NCBI GenBank assembly: GCA_016195985.1
Contig: JACPYP010000007.1
Coordinates: forward strand, 1 to 64,000
Direction: 5' to 3'
DNA from: Acidobacteriota bacterium
Lineage (GTDB): Bacteria; Acidobacteriota; Holophagae; Holophagales; Holophagaceae
DNA: 64,000 nt
A model generated the notes under the pieces. It saw only the letters and a program-made list of their open reading frames with translations, was not told the origin of the DNA and did not search any database. Position 1 is the first letter of the stretch, and every line of letters begins with the position of its first letter. Position numbers and translations under genes: made by a program. This document shows positions 24,069 to 34,068 of the stretch, piece after piece.

Positions 24069-26165
24069 ATGGTTTCCCATTCCAGGCAGGACATTCACGC
24101 CCGCCCCCTGTTCGAACCCAGCATCGTGCGCCGAGCGGTGCTCGACTCCTTTCGCAAGCTGAGCCCTCTGCACCAGCTGCGCAACCCGGTGATGTTCACC
24201 GTGTGGATCTGCAGCGCCTTCACCACGGGCCTGTGGATCCAGGCCCTTACCAGGAGCGGGGGCCACGGGGAAGGCCGGCCCACCTTCATCCTGGCCATCT
24301 CGCTCTGGCTCTGGTTCACCCTGCTCTTCGCCAATTTCGCCGAGGCCATGGCCGAAGGCAGGGGCAAGGCCCAGGCGGATTCGCTGCGGAAATCCAAGCG
24401 GGACGTGAAAGCCAAGCGCCTCATGGGCACGGACCGCCTCGGGGCCCATCAGATGGTGGACGCCCCGGACCTGCGCATCAACGATCTCGTGCTGGTCGAG
24501 GCGGGCGAGACCATTCCCGGGGACGGCGAGGTGGTGGACGGCGTGGCCTCCGTCAACGAAAGCGCCATCACCGGTGAAAGCGCCCCCGTTATCCGCGAAA
24601 GCGGTGGCGACCGCTCGGCCGTCACCGGCGGAACCATGGTGCTGTCCGACTGGCTGGTGATCCGCATCTCGTCGAACCCCGGTGAGAGTTTCCTGGATCG
24701 CATGATCGCCATGGTGGAAGGCGCCAAGCGCCAGAAGACGCCCAACGAGATCGCCCTGGACATCCTGCTGGCGGGCCTCACCATCGTCTTCCTGCTGGCC
24801 ACCGCCACCCTGCTGCCCTTCTCCATCTTCAGCGTGAAGGCAGCCGGACAAGGCCTGCCCGTCGGCCTCACGGTCCTCGTTTCCCTGCTGGTGTGCCTTA
24901 TTCCCACCACCATCGGCGGGCTGCTGAGCGCCATCGGCATCGCGGGCATGGACCGCATGATCCAGGCCAACGTCATCGCCACCTCGGGCCGCGCCGTGGA
25001 AGCCGCAGGTGATGTCGATGTGCTGCTGCTGGACAAGACCGGCACCATCACCCTGGGAAACCGCCAGGCCGTGGCCTTCGTCCCCGCCGAGGGCGTGGAC
25101 ATCCAGCAACTGGCCGACGCGGCACAGCTGTCCTCGCTCTCCGATGAAACCCCCGAAGGCCGCAGCATCGTGGTGCTGGCCAAGGAGCAGTACGGGCTCC
25201 GCGAGCGGGATCTGCATGCGCTGGATGCCCACTTCGTGCCCTTCACCGCCCAGACCCGCATGAGCGGCGTCAACCTCGGCGAGCGCCAAGTGCGCAAGGG
25301 CGCGGCCTCCGCCATCGAGGACTACGTCCAATCCAAGGGCGGGAAGTTCCCCGACGATCTCCGGCGCACCGTGGACCAGATCGCCATGGCCGGCGGCACG
25401 CCCCTGGTGGTGGCCGAGGGTTCCCAGGCACTCGGCGTCATTCAACTCAAGGACATCGTGAAGGGCGGCATCAAGGAACGCTTCGCTGAACTGCGCGGCA
25501 TGGGCATCAAGACCGTCATGATCACCGGCGACAACCCCCTCACCGCCGCCGCCATCGCCGCCGAAGCGGGCGTGGATGATTTCCTCGCCCAGGCCACGCC
25601 CGAGGCGAAGCTCAAGCTCATCCGCGAGTACCAGGCGGGCGGCCGCCTGGTGGCCATGACCGGCGACGGCACCAACGACGCGCCCGCCCTGGCCCAGGCC
25701 GATGTGGCCGTGGCCATGAACAGCGGCACCCAGGCAGCCAAGGAGGCCGGGAACATGGTGGATCTGGATTCCAATCCCACCAAGCTCATCGAGATCGTAG
25801 AAATCGGCAAGCAGATGCTCATGACCCGCGGATCGCTCACCACCTTCAGCATCGCCAACGACGTGGCCAAGTACTTCGCCATCCTGCCAGCGGCCTTCGC
25901 GGCCACCTATCCGGCCCTGGGCGCCCTCAACATCATGGGCCTGCACAGCCCTGAAAGCGCCATCCTCTCGGCCGTGATCTTCAACGCGCTGATCATCGTG
26001 GTGCTCATCCCGCTGGCCCTGCGCGGCGTCAAATACCGGGCCGTCGGCGCAGCCCAATTGCTCCAGCGCAACCTGCTGCTCTACGGCGCGGGCGGTCTTC
26101 TGGTGCCCTTCATCGGCATCAAGCTCATCGATTGGCTGCTCGTCGCCCTGCATCTCGCAGCCTAA
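24069..26165 (+). CDS. kdpB: KdpB, P-type ATPase subunit of the K+ pump
   Basis: 698 residues, a type IA P-type ATPase. Motifs in order: the actuator TGES ([14 protein letters not shown]), the membrane segment [18 protein letters not shown], the phosphorylation site DKTGTIT (about residue 320), the nucleotide-binding [26 protein letters not shown], and the hinge [24 protein letters not shown] in two parts. The TGES serine is the residue whose phosphorylation inhibits the E. coli pump. GCGAGG precedes the ATG by six bases. Confidence 0.98.
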   Translation: MVSHSRQDIHARPLFEPSIVRRAVLDSFRKLSPLHQLRNPVMFTVWICSAFTTGLWIQALTRSGGHGEGRPTFILAISLWLWFTLLFANFAEAMAEGRGKAQADSLRKSKRDVKAKRLMGTDRLGAHQMVDAPDLRINDLVLVEAGETIPGDGEVVDGVASVNESAITGESAPVIRESGGDRSAVTGGTMVLSDWLVIRISSNPGESFLDRMIAMVEGAKRQKTPNEIALDILLAGLTIVFLLATATLLPFSIFSVKAAGQGLPVGLTVLVSLLVCLIPTTIGGLLSAIGIAGMDRMIQANVIATSGRAVEAAGDVDVLLLDKTGTITLGNRQAVAFVPAEGVDIQQLADAAQLSSLSDETPEGRSIVVLAKEQYGLRERDLHALDAHFVPFTAQTRMSGVNLGERQVRKGAASAIEDYVQSKGGKFPDDLRRTVDQIAMAGGTPLVVAEGSQALGVIQLKDIVKGGIKERFAELRGMGIKTVMITGDNPLTAAAIAAEAGVDDFLAQATPEAKLKLIREYQAGGRLVAMTGDGTNDAPALAQADVAVAMNSGTQAAKEAGNMVDLDSNPTKLIEIVEIGKQMLMTRGSLTTFSIANDVAKYFAILPAAFAATYPALGALNIMGLHSPESAILSAVIFNALIIVVLIPLALRGVKYRAVGAAQLLQRNLLLYGAGGLLVPFIGIKLIDWLLVALHLAA

Positions 26166-26174
26166 GGAGATTCC

Positions 26175-26762
26175 ATGAACTTGCAACTCCGTCCCGCCCT
26201 CGTGTCCTTCATCGCCCTCAGCGCCATCACAGGCCTCGCCTACCCCTTTGTCATCACCGGATTCTCCAAGGTGCTGTTCCCCCGCAAGGCGGCGGGCAGC
26301 CTGATCCTGGCCGACGGCAAGGTGATCGGGTCCGAACTCATCGGCCAATCCTTCACGTCCCCCAAGGATTTCTGGGGCCGCCCCTCGGCCACGGTGGATG
26401 CCAACGGCAAGCCCCTGCCCTACAACGGCGCCAACAGCGGCGGGTCCAACCAGGCCCCCAGCAACCCGGATTTGAAGAAGGCCGTGGAGGAGCGCATCGC
26501 CGCCCTTCGGGCCGCGGATCCCGGCGCCACGGGCCCCGTGCCCGTGGACCTGGTGACCACCTCGGCCAGCGGCCTGGATCCCCACATCAGCCCTGCCGCC
26601 GCCGCCTACCAGGTGCATCGCGTGGCCAAGGCCCGGGGCCTGGATGAAGCCAAGGTCCGCGACCTCGTGGCCACGCATACAGAGGGCCCCCAGTTCGGCC
26701 TCCTGGGCGATGCCCATGTGAACGTGCTGAAGCTCAACCGAGACCTGGACCGCATCAAATAA
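26175..26762 (+). CDS. kdpC: KdpC, accessory subunit of the K+-transporting ATPase
   Basis: 195 residues. One N-terminal membrane helix (about 8-30) is followed by the KdpC periplasmic domain: [10 protein letters not shown]-type segment, [38 protein letters not shown] and [17 protein letters not shown]. KdpC caps KdpA and raises K+ affinity. AAGGAG lies directly upstream of the ATG, nine bases after kdpB. Confidence 0.97.
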   Translation: MNLQLRPALVSFIALSAITGLAYPFVITGFSKVLFPRKAAGSLILADGKVIGSELIGQSFTSPKDFWGRPSATVDANGKPLPYNGANSGGSNQAPSNPDLKKAVEERIAALRAADPGATGPVPVDLVTTSASGLDPHISPAAAAYQVHRVAKARGLDEAKVRDLVATHTEGPQFGLLGDAHVNVLKLNRDLDRIK

Positions 26763-26864
26763 CCTTCCCCCATTTCGCCAGAACCCTTCAGCGAGGCTCC
26801 CGGCCAGCGTCAGCTCTGCTCTGCACTGCTCTGCCGCGCCTCCCCTTCCCCCACGGATACCCCC

Positions 26865-27638
26865 ATGAAGCAGATCCTCATCCCCTGCCTGGCCCTCGGC
26901 CTCCTTGCCGCCCTCCCCCTCCACGCTCAAACGGACGCCCCGAAGCCCGATTGGAGCCTCAGCGGCAACGCCGGGCTCTCTTCCGACTACCGCTTCCGTG
27001 GATTCACCCAAACGGGCTACAAGCCTTCCTTCCAGGGCGGCTTCGACCTGGCGCACCGTTCGGGTTTCTACTTCGGCAATGCGAACGCCAACGTGGAGCA
27101 GAGCCTTTACCGGGGGGCGAGTCTGGAGATGGATGTCTATGGGGGCTACAAGTTCCAGGCGGCCGGCCTCGGCGTGGACCTGGGCGCCATCACCTGCCGC
27201 TATCCCACCCGCGCGAACACCGGATCCCTCGGAGAGGTGCATCACGAGGAGGTCTACCTCGGCCTCAGCTACGCCTTCCTCAGCGCCAAGTTCTCCTACG
27301 GACTCAGCAACTATTTCGGCCTGGGGGATGGCACCCCCGTGGACACCAAGGGGAATTGGTATCTGGACCTTGGCGCGGCCCGCGACCTTGGAGGGGGCTG
27401 GGGCGTCAGCGCGCATTACGGCCGCCAATCCATCCGGAACGCCGAGGCCCCGGCCATCGGACTGAGGGGCCGCAGCGTGGACGACTACAAGGTGGGCCTG
27501 ACCAAGGATCTGAACGGGTGGGCCCTCAGCGCCTCCTGGACCGGCACCAGCCGGAAGGGCTTCTTCACGACCGGGGTCAGCGCCCCTGAGGCGGGCGGGC
27601 GGGGCGCCCTCGTCCTCGGCCTCTCGAAATCGTTTTGA
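26865..27638 (+). CDS. TorF-family putative porin
   Basis: 257 residues with a clear signal peptide (LALGLLAALPLHAQ) and the TIGR02001/TorF-type barrel start: SLSGNAGLSSDYRFRGFTQT, then GFDLAHRSGFYFGNANANV and Y-G-G-Y-K-F. It ends in GLSKSF with a C-terminal phenylalanine for outer-membrane assembly. It lies 100 bases after kdpC and may be co-transcribed; a route for K+ or other solutes through the outer membrane is possible. Convergent with kimA, with a 14-base gap. Confidence 0.85.
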   Translation: MKQILIPCLALGLLAALPLHAQTDAPKPDWSLSGNAGLSSDYRFRGFTQTGYKPSFQGGFDLAHRSGFYFGNANANVEQSLYRGASLEMDVYGGYKFQAAGLGVDLGAITCRYPTRANTGSLGEVHHEEVYLGLSYAFLSAKFSYGLSNYFGLGDGTPVDTKGNWYLDLGAARDLGGGWGVSAHYGRQSIRNAEAPAIGLRGRSVDDYKVGLTKDLNGWALSASWTGTSRKGFFTTGVSAPEAGGRGALVLGLSKSF

Positions 27639-27652
27639 ATTTCCGGAGCCGC

Positions 27653-29545
27653 CTACTCCACTGTGGGCTCCACATGGTACGGGATGGAGATCACGATGAT
27701 CTTGGGCATGAGCAGCAGGGTGCCCTTGATGCGCCAGGCGGTCTGGTTGTGCAGCAGGTTCGCCCACCAGTGGCCGGTGATGAATTCGGGCAGAATCACG
27801 GTGATGGTGTACTCCGGCTCCACCCGCCGCATGCGTTCCAGCTCGTCCACGATGGGTTCCACGATTTTCCGGTAGGGGCTGCGGATGGAGCGCAAAGGAA
27901 TGCCTTCGCAGTACCGCGGCCAATCGCTCCGCAGTTTCTCCAGGGCGGCGCTGTCGCGGCCATGCTCATCCGGGAAGTCCACCGTGAGGGCTTCCACCTC
28001 GCCGTGGTCGGCGATGACCTTCGCATAGTTGAGGGCCTGCACCACGCCCGCGTGGATCCCCGAAACGAGCACCACCACCCGGTTGCGGCGGGGCCCGACG
28101 AAATCCACCCGGCTGGCGGCCAGGATCGACTTGATACGGATGTAGTGGCGGTGGATGTTGAAGAAGGTCACCACCATGATGGGCACCAGCACGATGACGA
28201 TCCAGGCCCCGTGGGCGAAGCGCGTCACGGCGATCACCAGCATGACGATGAGGGTGGTGACCGCGCCCAGGCCGTTCACCAGCGCCTTCAGCTGCCAGCC
28301 CCTCCCCTTGAGCCTGAACCAGCGCCGGACCATGCCGGTCTGGCTGATGGTGAAGCCCAGGAACACGCCCACCGCGTAGAGCGGCAGCAGGTGGTCCTCC
28401 TTGGCGCCGAAGAGCAGCACCAGGAAGCCCGCCGCCAGGGACAGGATGAAGATGCCGTTGGAGAAGACCAGCCGGTCGCCCTGGCTGGTGAATTGCCTGG
28501 GCAGGAAGCCGTCCCGGGCGTGCAGCGCCGCCAGCCGCGGGAAGTCCGCATAGGCGGTGTTGGCGGCCAGGGCCAGGATGGCCATGGTGAAGCCCGTGGT
28601 CGTCAGGTAGACCAACCTGGGGAAACCGTGCTCGGTGCCGCCCAGGATGATCCGGGTCAGCTGCGAAAGCAGGGTCTCCGGCGCATCGGGATGATAGGTC
28701 AGCCCGTAGTGGTTGGTCAGGTACGTGATGCCCAGGAACATGGAGCCCAAGATCACCACCATCCAGGTCATGGTCTTCGAGGCGTTGTGCGACACGGGCT
28801 CCTTGAAGGCCGTCACGCCGTTGCTGATGGCCTCCACCCCGGTTAGCGCCGTGCAGCCCGCGCTGTAGGCCCGGGCCAGCAGCCACAGCGCCGCCAGCTT
28901 CGAGGTGCCTTCCATGTGGACCGCCGCCGGGTGCGCCACCACCACTTCATGGCCCGTGGCCACGTTCCAGAAACCCTTCAGCAGCAAGCCCACGATGCAG
29001 ATGACGAAGCCGTAGGTGGGCAGAGAGAAGATGAGGCCGCTTTCCTTCACGCCGCGCAGGTTCATGAGGGCGATGAAGGCGATGATGCCCTCCGCCAGGA
29101 AGACGCGGTGGGCCTCCAGGCCCGGGAAGGCGGACACGATGGCCGACACGCCCGCCGAAATGGACACAGCCACCGTGAGGATGTAGTCGATGAGCAGCGA
29201 GGCGCCTGCGGTTTGCGCGGCCACTTCGCCCAGGTTGTCCTTGGCCACCAGGTAGGCGCCGCCACCGCTGGGGTAGGCGTGGATCGTCTGGCGGTAGCTC
29301 ACGTTGAGCACCAGCAGCAGCCCCACGATGCCCAGGGCCACCCACCAGGACCAGCCCAGCACGCCCGCGCCGAACACGGCGATGGCCGCCGTGAGAGGCG
29401 CCATGATCTCCTGGGTGCCGTAGGCCACGGAGGAGAGCGCGTCGGAGCTGAACACGGCCAGGGCGATGGGATTGCTGATCCGGGTCTCGTGGCTCTCCTC
29501 GTTGGAGAGGCGCCGCCCCAGCAGGAATGATCGGTAATTGGGCAT
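27653..29545 (-). CDS. kimA: KimA-type high-affinity K+ transporter (APC superfamily)
   Basis: 630 residues. The membrane part follows the Bacillus KimA (formerly YdaO) pattern closely: ALAVFSSDALSSVAYGTQEI, SYRQTIHAYPSGGGAYLVAK, SLLIDYILTVAVSISAGVSA, ALTGVEAISNGVTAFKEP, AANTAYADFPRLAALHARD and LIPLYAVGVFLGFT-type segments, with twelve predicted helices. A cytosolic C-terminal domain of about 160 residues follows. KimA is a K+/H+ symporter, controlled by c-di-AMP in Firmicutes; whether that holds here is unknown. ATG 29545 is preferred over TTG 29596 because AGGA precedes it and the family N-terminus starts there. It lies between the kdp operon and kdpDE and shares the kdp promoter block. Confidence 0.87.
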   Translation of the reverse strand: MPNYRSFLLGRRLSNEESHETRISNPIALAVFSSDALSSVAYGTQEIMAPLTAAIAVFGAGVLGWSWWVALGIVGLLLVLNVSYRQTIHAYPSGGGAYLVAKDNLGEVAAQTAGASLLIDYILTVAVSISAGVSAIVSAFPGLEAHRVFLAEGIIAFIALMNLRGVKESGLIFSLPTYGFVICIVGLLLKGFWNVATGHEVVVAHPAAVHMEGTSKLAALWLLARAYSAGCTALTGVEAISNGVTAFKEPVSHNASKTMTWMVVILGSMFLGITYLTNHYGLTYHPDAPETLLSQLTRIILGGTEHGFPRLVYLTTTGFTMAILALAANTAYADFPRLAALHARDGFLPRQFTSQGDRLVFSNGIFILSLAAGFLVLLFGAKEDHLLPLYAVGVFLGFTISQTGMVRRWFRLKGRGWQLKALVNGLGAVTTLIVMLVIAVTRFAHGAWIVIVLVPIMVVTFFNIHRHYIRIKSILAASRVDFVGPRRNRVVVLVSGIHAGVVQALNYAKVIADHGEVEALTVDFPDEHGRDSAALEKLRSDWPRYCEGIPLRSIRSPYRKIVEPIVDELERMRRVEPEYTITVILPEFITGHWWANLLHNQTAWRIKGTLLLMPKIIVISIPYHVEPTVE

Positions 29546-29646
29546 GGCTGTGGGATCCTGGGCTGCGGGCTGGCTGAATGCGGCCCAGACAGACAAATGG
29601 GGTGGACATGGCCCTGGCAGGAACCATCAACCCGAAGCCGAGCCAA

Positions 29647-29688
29647 CCCCATAGAGTGGCCAGAAAAGGTGTTAAGAAAGCGTTAGGA
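29647..29688 (-). promoter_or_regulatory. Predicted KdpE-controlled promoter between kimA and kdpD
   Basis: Read on the minus strand: TCCTAAC, GCTTT, CTTAAC, eleven bases, CCACTCTATGGGG. It matches the kdp operon promoter in both half-sites, both spacings and 11 of 13 bases of the last block. A -10 candidate TATGGG lies 17 bases after CTTAAC. The direct repeat (GTTAAG at 29671, GTTAGGA at 29682 on the plus strand) also sits 58 bases before the kdpD start, so one site may serve kimA and kdpDE in opposite directions. Confidence 0.65.
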
Positions 29689-29746
29689 ATGTCCCCGGAT
29701 CCCCTCGACCCCATTCTGTGGAGCCAAGCTGCGCTAGGCTGGCGCG

Positions 29747-32434
29747 ATGCGTGAACCCCGGCGCCCCGACCCTGAGCCCTTGCTCCGCCAGGTGCAGGAA
29801 GAGGAGGCCCGGGCCAAGCGGGCCAAGCTGAAGGTCTTCTTCGGCGCCGCCCCCGGCGTCGGCAAGACCTTCGCTATGCTCTCCGAGGCCCAGGAACGCC
29901 GCAAGGAAGGCTGCGACGTGGCCGTGGGCGTGGTGGAAACCCACGGGCGGAGCGAGACCGCAGCCCTGCTCCTGGGGCTGGAAGTCCTGCCCCGGATCGA
30001 CCTGGCCTATGCCGGGCAATTCCTCCCGGAATTCGACCTGGACGCCGCCTTGCGCCGCCGGCCCACCCTGATCCTCATGGACGAGCTGGCCCACTCCAAC
30101 GTCATGGGCTCCCGCCATGCCAAGCGCTGGCAGGATGTCCTCGAATTGCTGGACGCAGGCATCGACGTCTACACCACCTTGAACGTGCAGCATCTGGAAA
30201 GCCTCAAGGACGTGGTGGCCCAGATCACGGGCGTGCTGGTGCGCGAGAACGTGCCGGACACGGTGCTGGAGCGGGCCGACGAAGTGGAGCTGGTGGATCT
30301 TCCGCCGGACGACCTGCTGGTGCGCCTCCGCGAGGGCAAGGTGTACATGCCCGACCAGGCCCGCCATGCGCAGGAGCACTTCTTCCGCAAAGGCAACCTG
30401 CTGGCCCTCCGCGAGCTGGCCCTCCGCCACACCGCAGAGAGCGTCGACGCGCAGATGCGGCGCTACATGGTTTCCGAGGGCATCCACAAGACCTGGGCCG
30501 CCGGCGACCGGCTGCTGGTCTGCGTGAGCCCTGGCGAACTGTCGGAGCGGCTCATCCGCGGCACCCGGCGCATGGCCGGGTCCCTGGGCGCTCCCTGGAT
30601 GGCCCTCTACGTGGAATCCCGGCAGCACCTGCGCTTCACGGAAGAAGACCGGGCGCGCATCGAATACAACCTGCGGCTGGCCGAAAAGCTCGGCGCGGAA
30701 ACCGCCGTCATCGAAGGCGCAGGCACCCTCGAGGAGGACATCCTCACTTTCGCCCGGGACCGCAACATCACCAAGATCGTCGTGGGCAAGCCCTCGCGGC
30801 CCCGCTGGATGGAGCTGCTGCTGGGCTCCGCCGTGGACGACCTCATCCGCCACAGCGGCGACATCGACGTCTACGTCATCAGCGGCGAGCCTGGCCGGGA
30901 GCCCGTGGCGCCCCTGCTGCGGCGCAACATCACCAGCCCGGCCCGCAACTACCTGCTGAGCGGCCTGGTGGTGGCCCTGGCCAGCGGCACCGCCGGCCTC
31001 GTGTTCCGGCGCACGGAGCTGGCCGACATCATCATGGTCTACCTGCTGGGCATCCTGGTGGTGGCGACGCGCTTCGGCCGGGGCCCCTCCCTGCTGGCGT
31101 CGATCCTCAGCGTGGCGGCCCTGGATTTCCTCTTCATTCCGCCCTACCTCACGTTCAACGTCAGCGATTTCCGGCATGTGGGCACCTTCGCCGTGATGCT
31201 GCTCATGGGCGTGGTCATCGGCAACCTCACCGAGCGCATCCGGGCCCAGGCGCGCCTGGCCCGGGGCCGCGAGCAGCGCACCCACGCCCTCTACCGCCTG
31301 GGACAGGAACTGGCCCGCAGTGCGGGTTCCGCGGCCCTGGTGGCCTCCGCCATCCAGAACGTGGCGAACCAGTTCCAGGGCCAGGGCATGGTGCTGCAGC
31401 CCGACGAGCATGGGCGGCTGCGGCGCCCGGAGCCGCCGCAGGCCTTCCCCCTCAACGATCAGGAGCTGGGCGTCGCCCAGTGGGTGTTCGACCACGCGGA
31501 ACCCGCGGGCCTGGGCACCCTCACGCTGCCCGGGGCCCGCGCCACCTACCTGCCCCTGCGGGGGGCCGAAGGCGTCATCGGCGTCATGGGCGTGCTTCCC
31601 GAGGGCACTCCGCGTTGGGTGGAGCCCGATCAGCGCCAGCTGCTCGAAGCTTTCGCCAATCAAACGGCCCTCGCCCTGGAACGCGCCCTGTTGGCGGAGC
31701 GGAGTGCCGTCGACCGCCGCCGGGCCGACGAAGAGCGCCTTCGCAACGCGCTGCTGAGTTCCGTCTCCCACGACCTGCGCACGCCGCTGGGCGTCATCAC
31801 CGGCGCCGTGAGCACGGCCCTGGAAACGCCCGACCTGGCCGAGCCGGCCCGCCGCGAGCTGCTGCAATCCGCCCAGGAGGAGGCGCAGCGCCTTCACCGC
31901 CTGGTCAGCAACCTGCTGGACATCACGCGCCTGGAATCCGGCTCGCTGAACCTCCGGACGGAATGGACGCCGGTGGAGGAGGTGGTGGGCGCGGCCCTCA
32001 ACCGCCGGGAGATGGCTTCGGAAGCGCACCGGGTGCGGGTGTCGCTGCCGGAGGATCTGCCCCTGGTGGCCATGGACGGCGTGCTCATGGAGCAGCTCCT
32101 CCTGAACCTTCTCGACAATGCCTTGAAGTATTCGCCGGCGGCTTCCCCCGTGGACATCAAAGCCTGGGCCGCCGGGAAATCGCTGACGCTTTCCATCTCC
32201 GACCGGGGACCTGGAATTCCCGCCGGGGAGGAGGAGCGCATTTTCGAGAAACTCGCCCGGGGCAAGGCGGCCTCCAACCGCCCCGGCGCGGGCCTGGGTC
32301 TGGCCATCTGCAAAGGCATCGCCGCCGCCCACGGCGGGCGCATCCAGGCCGTGAACCACCCCCAGGGCGGCGCTCAGTTCCTGGTGACCCTGCCCCTCGG
32401 AATCCCGCCCGCCATACCCGAAGAGGCCCCATGA
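29747..32434 (+). CDS. kdpD: KdpD, K+-sensing histidine kinase
   Basis: 895 residues with the full KdpD layout. The N-terminal KdpD domain (about 25-235) has Walker A GAAPGVGKT and Walker B LILMDELAHSN. It is followed by a UspA-like domain (about 250-380), four membrane helices of DUF4118 (about 400-505), a GAF-like domain (about 520-650), HisKA with His675 in SVSHDLRTPLG, and an HATPase domain (NLLDNALKYSP, GPGIP, GAGLGLAICKGI). It senses low K+ or osmotic stress and phosphorylates KdpE. The stop overlaps the kdpE start by four bases. Confidence 0.97.
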   Translation: MREPRRPDPEPLLRQVQEEEARAKRAKLKVFFGAAPGVGKTFAMLSEAQERRKEGCDVAVGVVETHGRSETAALLLGLEVLPRIDLAYAGQFLPEFDLDAALRRRPTLILMDELAHSNVMGSRHAKRWQDVLELLDAGIDVYTTLNVQHLESLKDVVAQITGVLVRENVPDTVLERADEVELVDLPPDDLLVRLREGKVYMPDQARHAQEHFFRKGNLLALRELALRHTAESVDAQMRRYMVSEGIHKTWAAGDRLLVCVSPGELSERLIRGTRRMAGSLGAPWMALYVESRQHLRFTEEDRARIEYNLRLAEKLGAETAVIEGAGTLEEDILTFARDRNITKIVVGKPSRPRWMELLLGSAVDDLIRHSGDIDVYVISGEPGREPVAPLLRRNITSPARNYLLSGLVVALASGTAGLVFRRTELADIIMVYLLGILVVATRFGRGPSLLASILSVAALDFLFIPPYLTFNVSDFRHVGTFAVMLLMGVVIGNLTERIRAQARLARGREQRTHALYRLGQELARSAGSAALVASAIQNVANQFQGQGMVLQPDEHGRLRRPEPPQAFPLNDQELGVAQWVFDHAEPAGLGTLTLPGARATYLPLRGAEGVIGVMGVLPEGTPRWVEPDQRQLLEAFANQTALALERALLAERSAVDRRRADEERLRNALLSSVSHDLRTPLGVITGAVSTALETPDLAEPARRELLQSAQEEAQRLHRLVSNLLDITRLESGSLNLRTEWTPVEEVVGAALNRREMASEAHRVRVSLPEDLPLVAMDGVLMEQLLLNLLDNALKYSPAASPVDIKAWAAGKSLTLSISDRGPGIPAGEEERIFEKLARGKAASNRPGAGLGLAICKGIAAAHGGRIQAVNHPQGGAQFLVTLPLGIPPAIPEEAP

Positions 32435-33126
32435 GCACTCCCGGCCCGCTGATCCTGCTGGTGGAGGACGAACCCCAGATGCGCCGTTTCCTGCGCGTGT
32501 CCCTGGAGGGCAGCGGCTACCGCTACCTGGAGGCCGCCACGGGCCAGGAGGGCCTCTCCCTGGCCACCCAGCACCGGCCCGACGCCATCCTGCTGGACCT
32601 GGGCCTGCCCGACATGGACGGACTGGACGTGGTGACGCGCCTGCGCGGCTGGAGCCAGATCCCCGTCATCGTCATCTCCGCCCGGGGCCAGGAAACAGAC
32701 AAGGTGGATGCCCTCGACGCGGGCGCCGACGATTACCTCACCAAGCCCTTCGGAACCCGCGAACTGCTGGCGCGGATCCGCGTGGCCCTGCGCCACGGCG
32801 GCCCGGAGGCGGAGGCCGAGCCCGTGTTCACCCTGGGCCGCTGGCGCGTGGACCTGGCCAAGCGGCAGGTGCTGGTGGAAGGCCAGGAAGTCCATCTCAC
32901 CCCCCTCGAATACAGCCTCTTCACCACCCTCATCCGCCACGCCGGCAAGGTGGTCACCCAGCGCCAGCTGTTGAAGGAGGTCTGGGGCGGCGCGGCCGGG
33001 GCCCAGCCGCTCTACCTCCGCGTCTACATGACCCAGCTCCGGCACAAGCTCGAAGAGGAGCCCTCCAAGCCCCGCTACCTGAAAACGGAACCGGGCGTGG
33101 GCTACCGCCTCTATCTAGAGGATTGA
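32431..33126 (+). CDS. kdpE: KdpE, OmpR-family response regulator of K+ transport
   Basis: 231 residues. The receiver domain (1-120) has acidic residues VEDEP, the phosphoacceptor aspartate in [11 protein letters not shown] and KPF. The C-terminal OmpR/PhoB winged helix (about 130-228) shows [22 protein letters not shown]-type residues and [13 protein letters not shown] plus the terminal GVGYRL. It is translationally coupled to kdpD (ATGA). The last 16 bases overlap the end of the convergent channel gene. It is the natural candidate for binding the repeats at 21840 and 29671. Confidence 0.97.
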   Translation: MSTPGPLILLVEDEPQMRRFLRVSLEGSGYRYLEAATGQEGLSLATQHRPDAILLDLGLPDMDGLDVVTRLRGWSQIPVIVISARGQETDKVDALDAGADDYLTKPFGTRELLARIRVALRHGGPEAEAEPVFTLGRWRVDLAKRQVLVEGQEVHLTPLEYSLFTTLIRHAGKVVTQRQLLKEVWGGAAGAQPLYLRVYMTQLRHKLEEEPSKPRYLKTEPGVGYRLYLED

Positions 33127-34055
33127 TCCGGCTCGAAGGCGCCCACCAGATCCACATCCATCACGGTGTGGCCTTCCGCGTCCAGGGCGGTCATGGGCTT
33201 GAAGCGGCCCCCCCACGCGACTTCGCCGGCCACGTACGAGGTGCGCTGGTAGATGGTTTGCGCGAAGGTGTCGTCGAAGGCCTTGATGAGCACGATGAAT
33301 TCGGCCTCGCCGCGCCGCAGATCTTCGGCCGACAATCCGAAAAGGGGGCTGGCCTCGTCGATGGGGTGCACCACGGTCCAGCTGGTGGGGAAAAGGTTGA
33401 TTTTGCTCCGTTCCAGGGTCAGCGCCAGGAACCGGCGCATGCCCGTTTCCGCGTCCAGCATCGAGAGCGATACGGTGGCTTCCACCTCGATGAGCTGGTT
33501 GGTGCGGCGGTTGACGAAGCGGAACATGAAGGCCGTGATGTCCCGGTAGGGGGCCACCAGGGCCCGTTCGCTGAAGCACATCTGCGCATGGGGGCGGGAG
33601 AAGCGGCCGTAGAGAAGGCCCGTCGCCAGGGCGAAGCTGAGCAGGCCCAGCAGGGATTCCAGCGCCGCCACGGCGCTCACGAGGTGGCTCTTGGGGCTGA
33701 TGTGCCCATAGCCCACGGTGGTCAGCGTCTGGGTGCTGAAGAAGAAAGCATCGAACATGCGGTCCAACAGCCCCTCTCCGCCCGGGCGGACGAAATGCTC
33801 CATGCCGATCCAGAGGTAGACGGAGGCGAACAGCGCATTGGCGGACAGGAAGCCCGCCAGGAGCAGACCCAGGAACCGGAAGCCTCCCATCGTGATCAGG
33901 CGGTGGTACAGCTCGTAGCTGCGCACCAGGGACAACCCCTTCCGGCGCACGTTGAAGGTGCCGTCCTTGTTGACGCTCCGCCCAGGCGCGGCCTTCAGGG
34001 CCAGGCCCAAATCATCGTTGGCGCGGAACCGGCTGAAGTCGAGGAGTGGGCTCAT
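33111..34055 (-). CDS. KirBac-type inward-rectifier K+ channel
   Basis: 314 residues. TM1 lies near residues 58-80, the pore helix and selectivity filter read FFFSTQTLTTVGYGHISP (about 108-125), and TM2 ends ATGLLYGRFSRPHAQM with the Kir-typical F-A/G-R-F-S-R-P. A C-terminal Kir beta-sandwich cytosolic domain follows (FRFVNRRTNQLIEVEA, HPIDEASPLFGLS). Kir channels pass K+ passively and are gated by lipids or ligands. It is last in a minus-strand run, 13 bases after mgsA, and overlaps the kdpE 3' end by 16 bases. Confidence 0.94.
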   Translation of the reverse strand: MSPLLDFSRFRANDDLGLALKAAPGRSVNKDGTFNVRRKGLSLVRSYELYHRLITMGGFRFLGLLLAGFLSANALFASVYLWIGMEHFVRPGGEGLLDRMFDAFFFSTQTLTTVGYGHISPKSHLVSAVAALESLLGLLSFALATGLLYGRFSRPHAQMCFSERALVAPYRDITAFMFRFVNRRTNQLIEVEATVSLSMLDAETGMRRFLALTLERSKINLFPTSWTVVHPIDEASPLFGLSAEDLRRGEAEFIVLIKAFDDTFAQTIYQRTSYVAGEVAWGGRFKPMTALDAEGHTVMDVDLVGAFEPDQSSR

Positions 34056-34068
34056 GGGTGGGTGCCTT

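Noticed and set aside
24054-27923. 1289-codon minus-strand open frame
   Set aside because: Antisense to kdpB, kdpC and the porin gene, all of which carry complete family motifs.
29546-29746. c-di-AMP (ydaO-type) riboswitch before kimA
   Set aside because: Such a switch often precedes this transporter in Firmicutes, but the leader is only about 100 bases and I see no matching conserved core.
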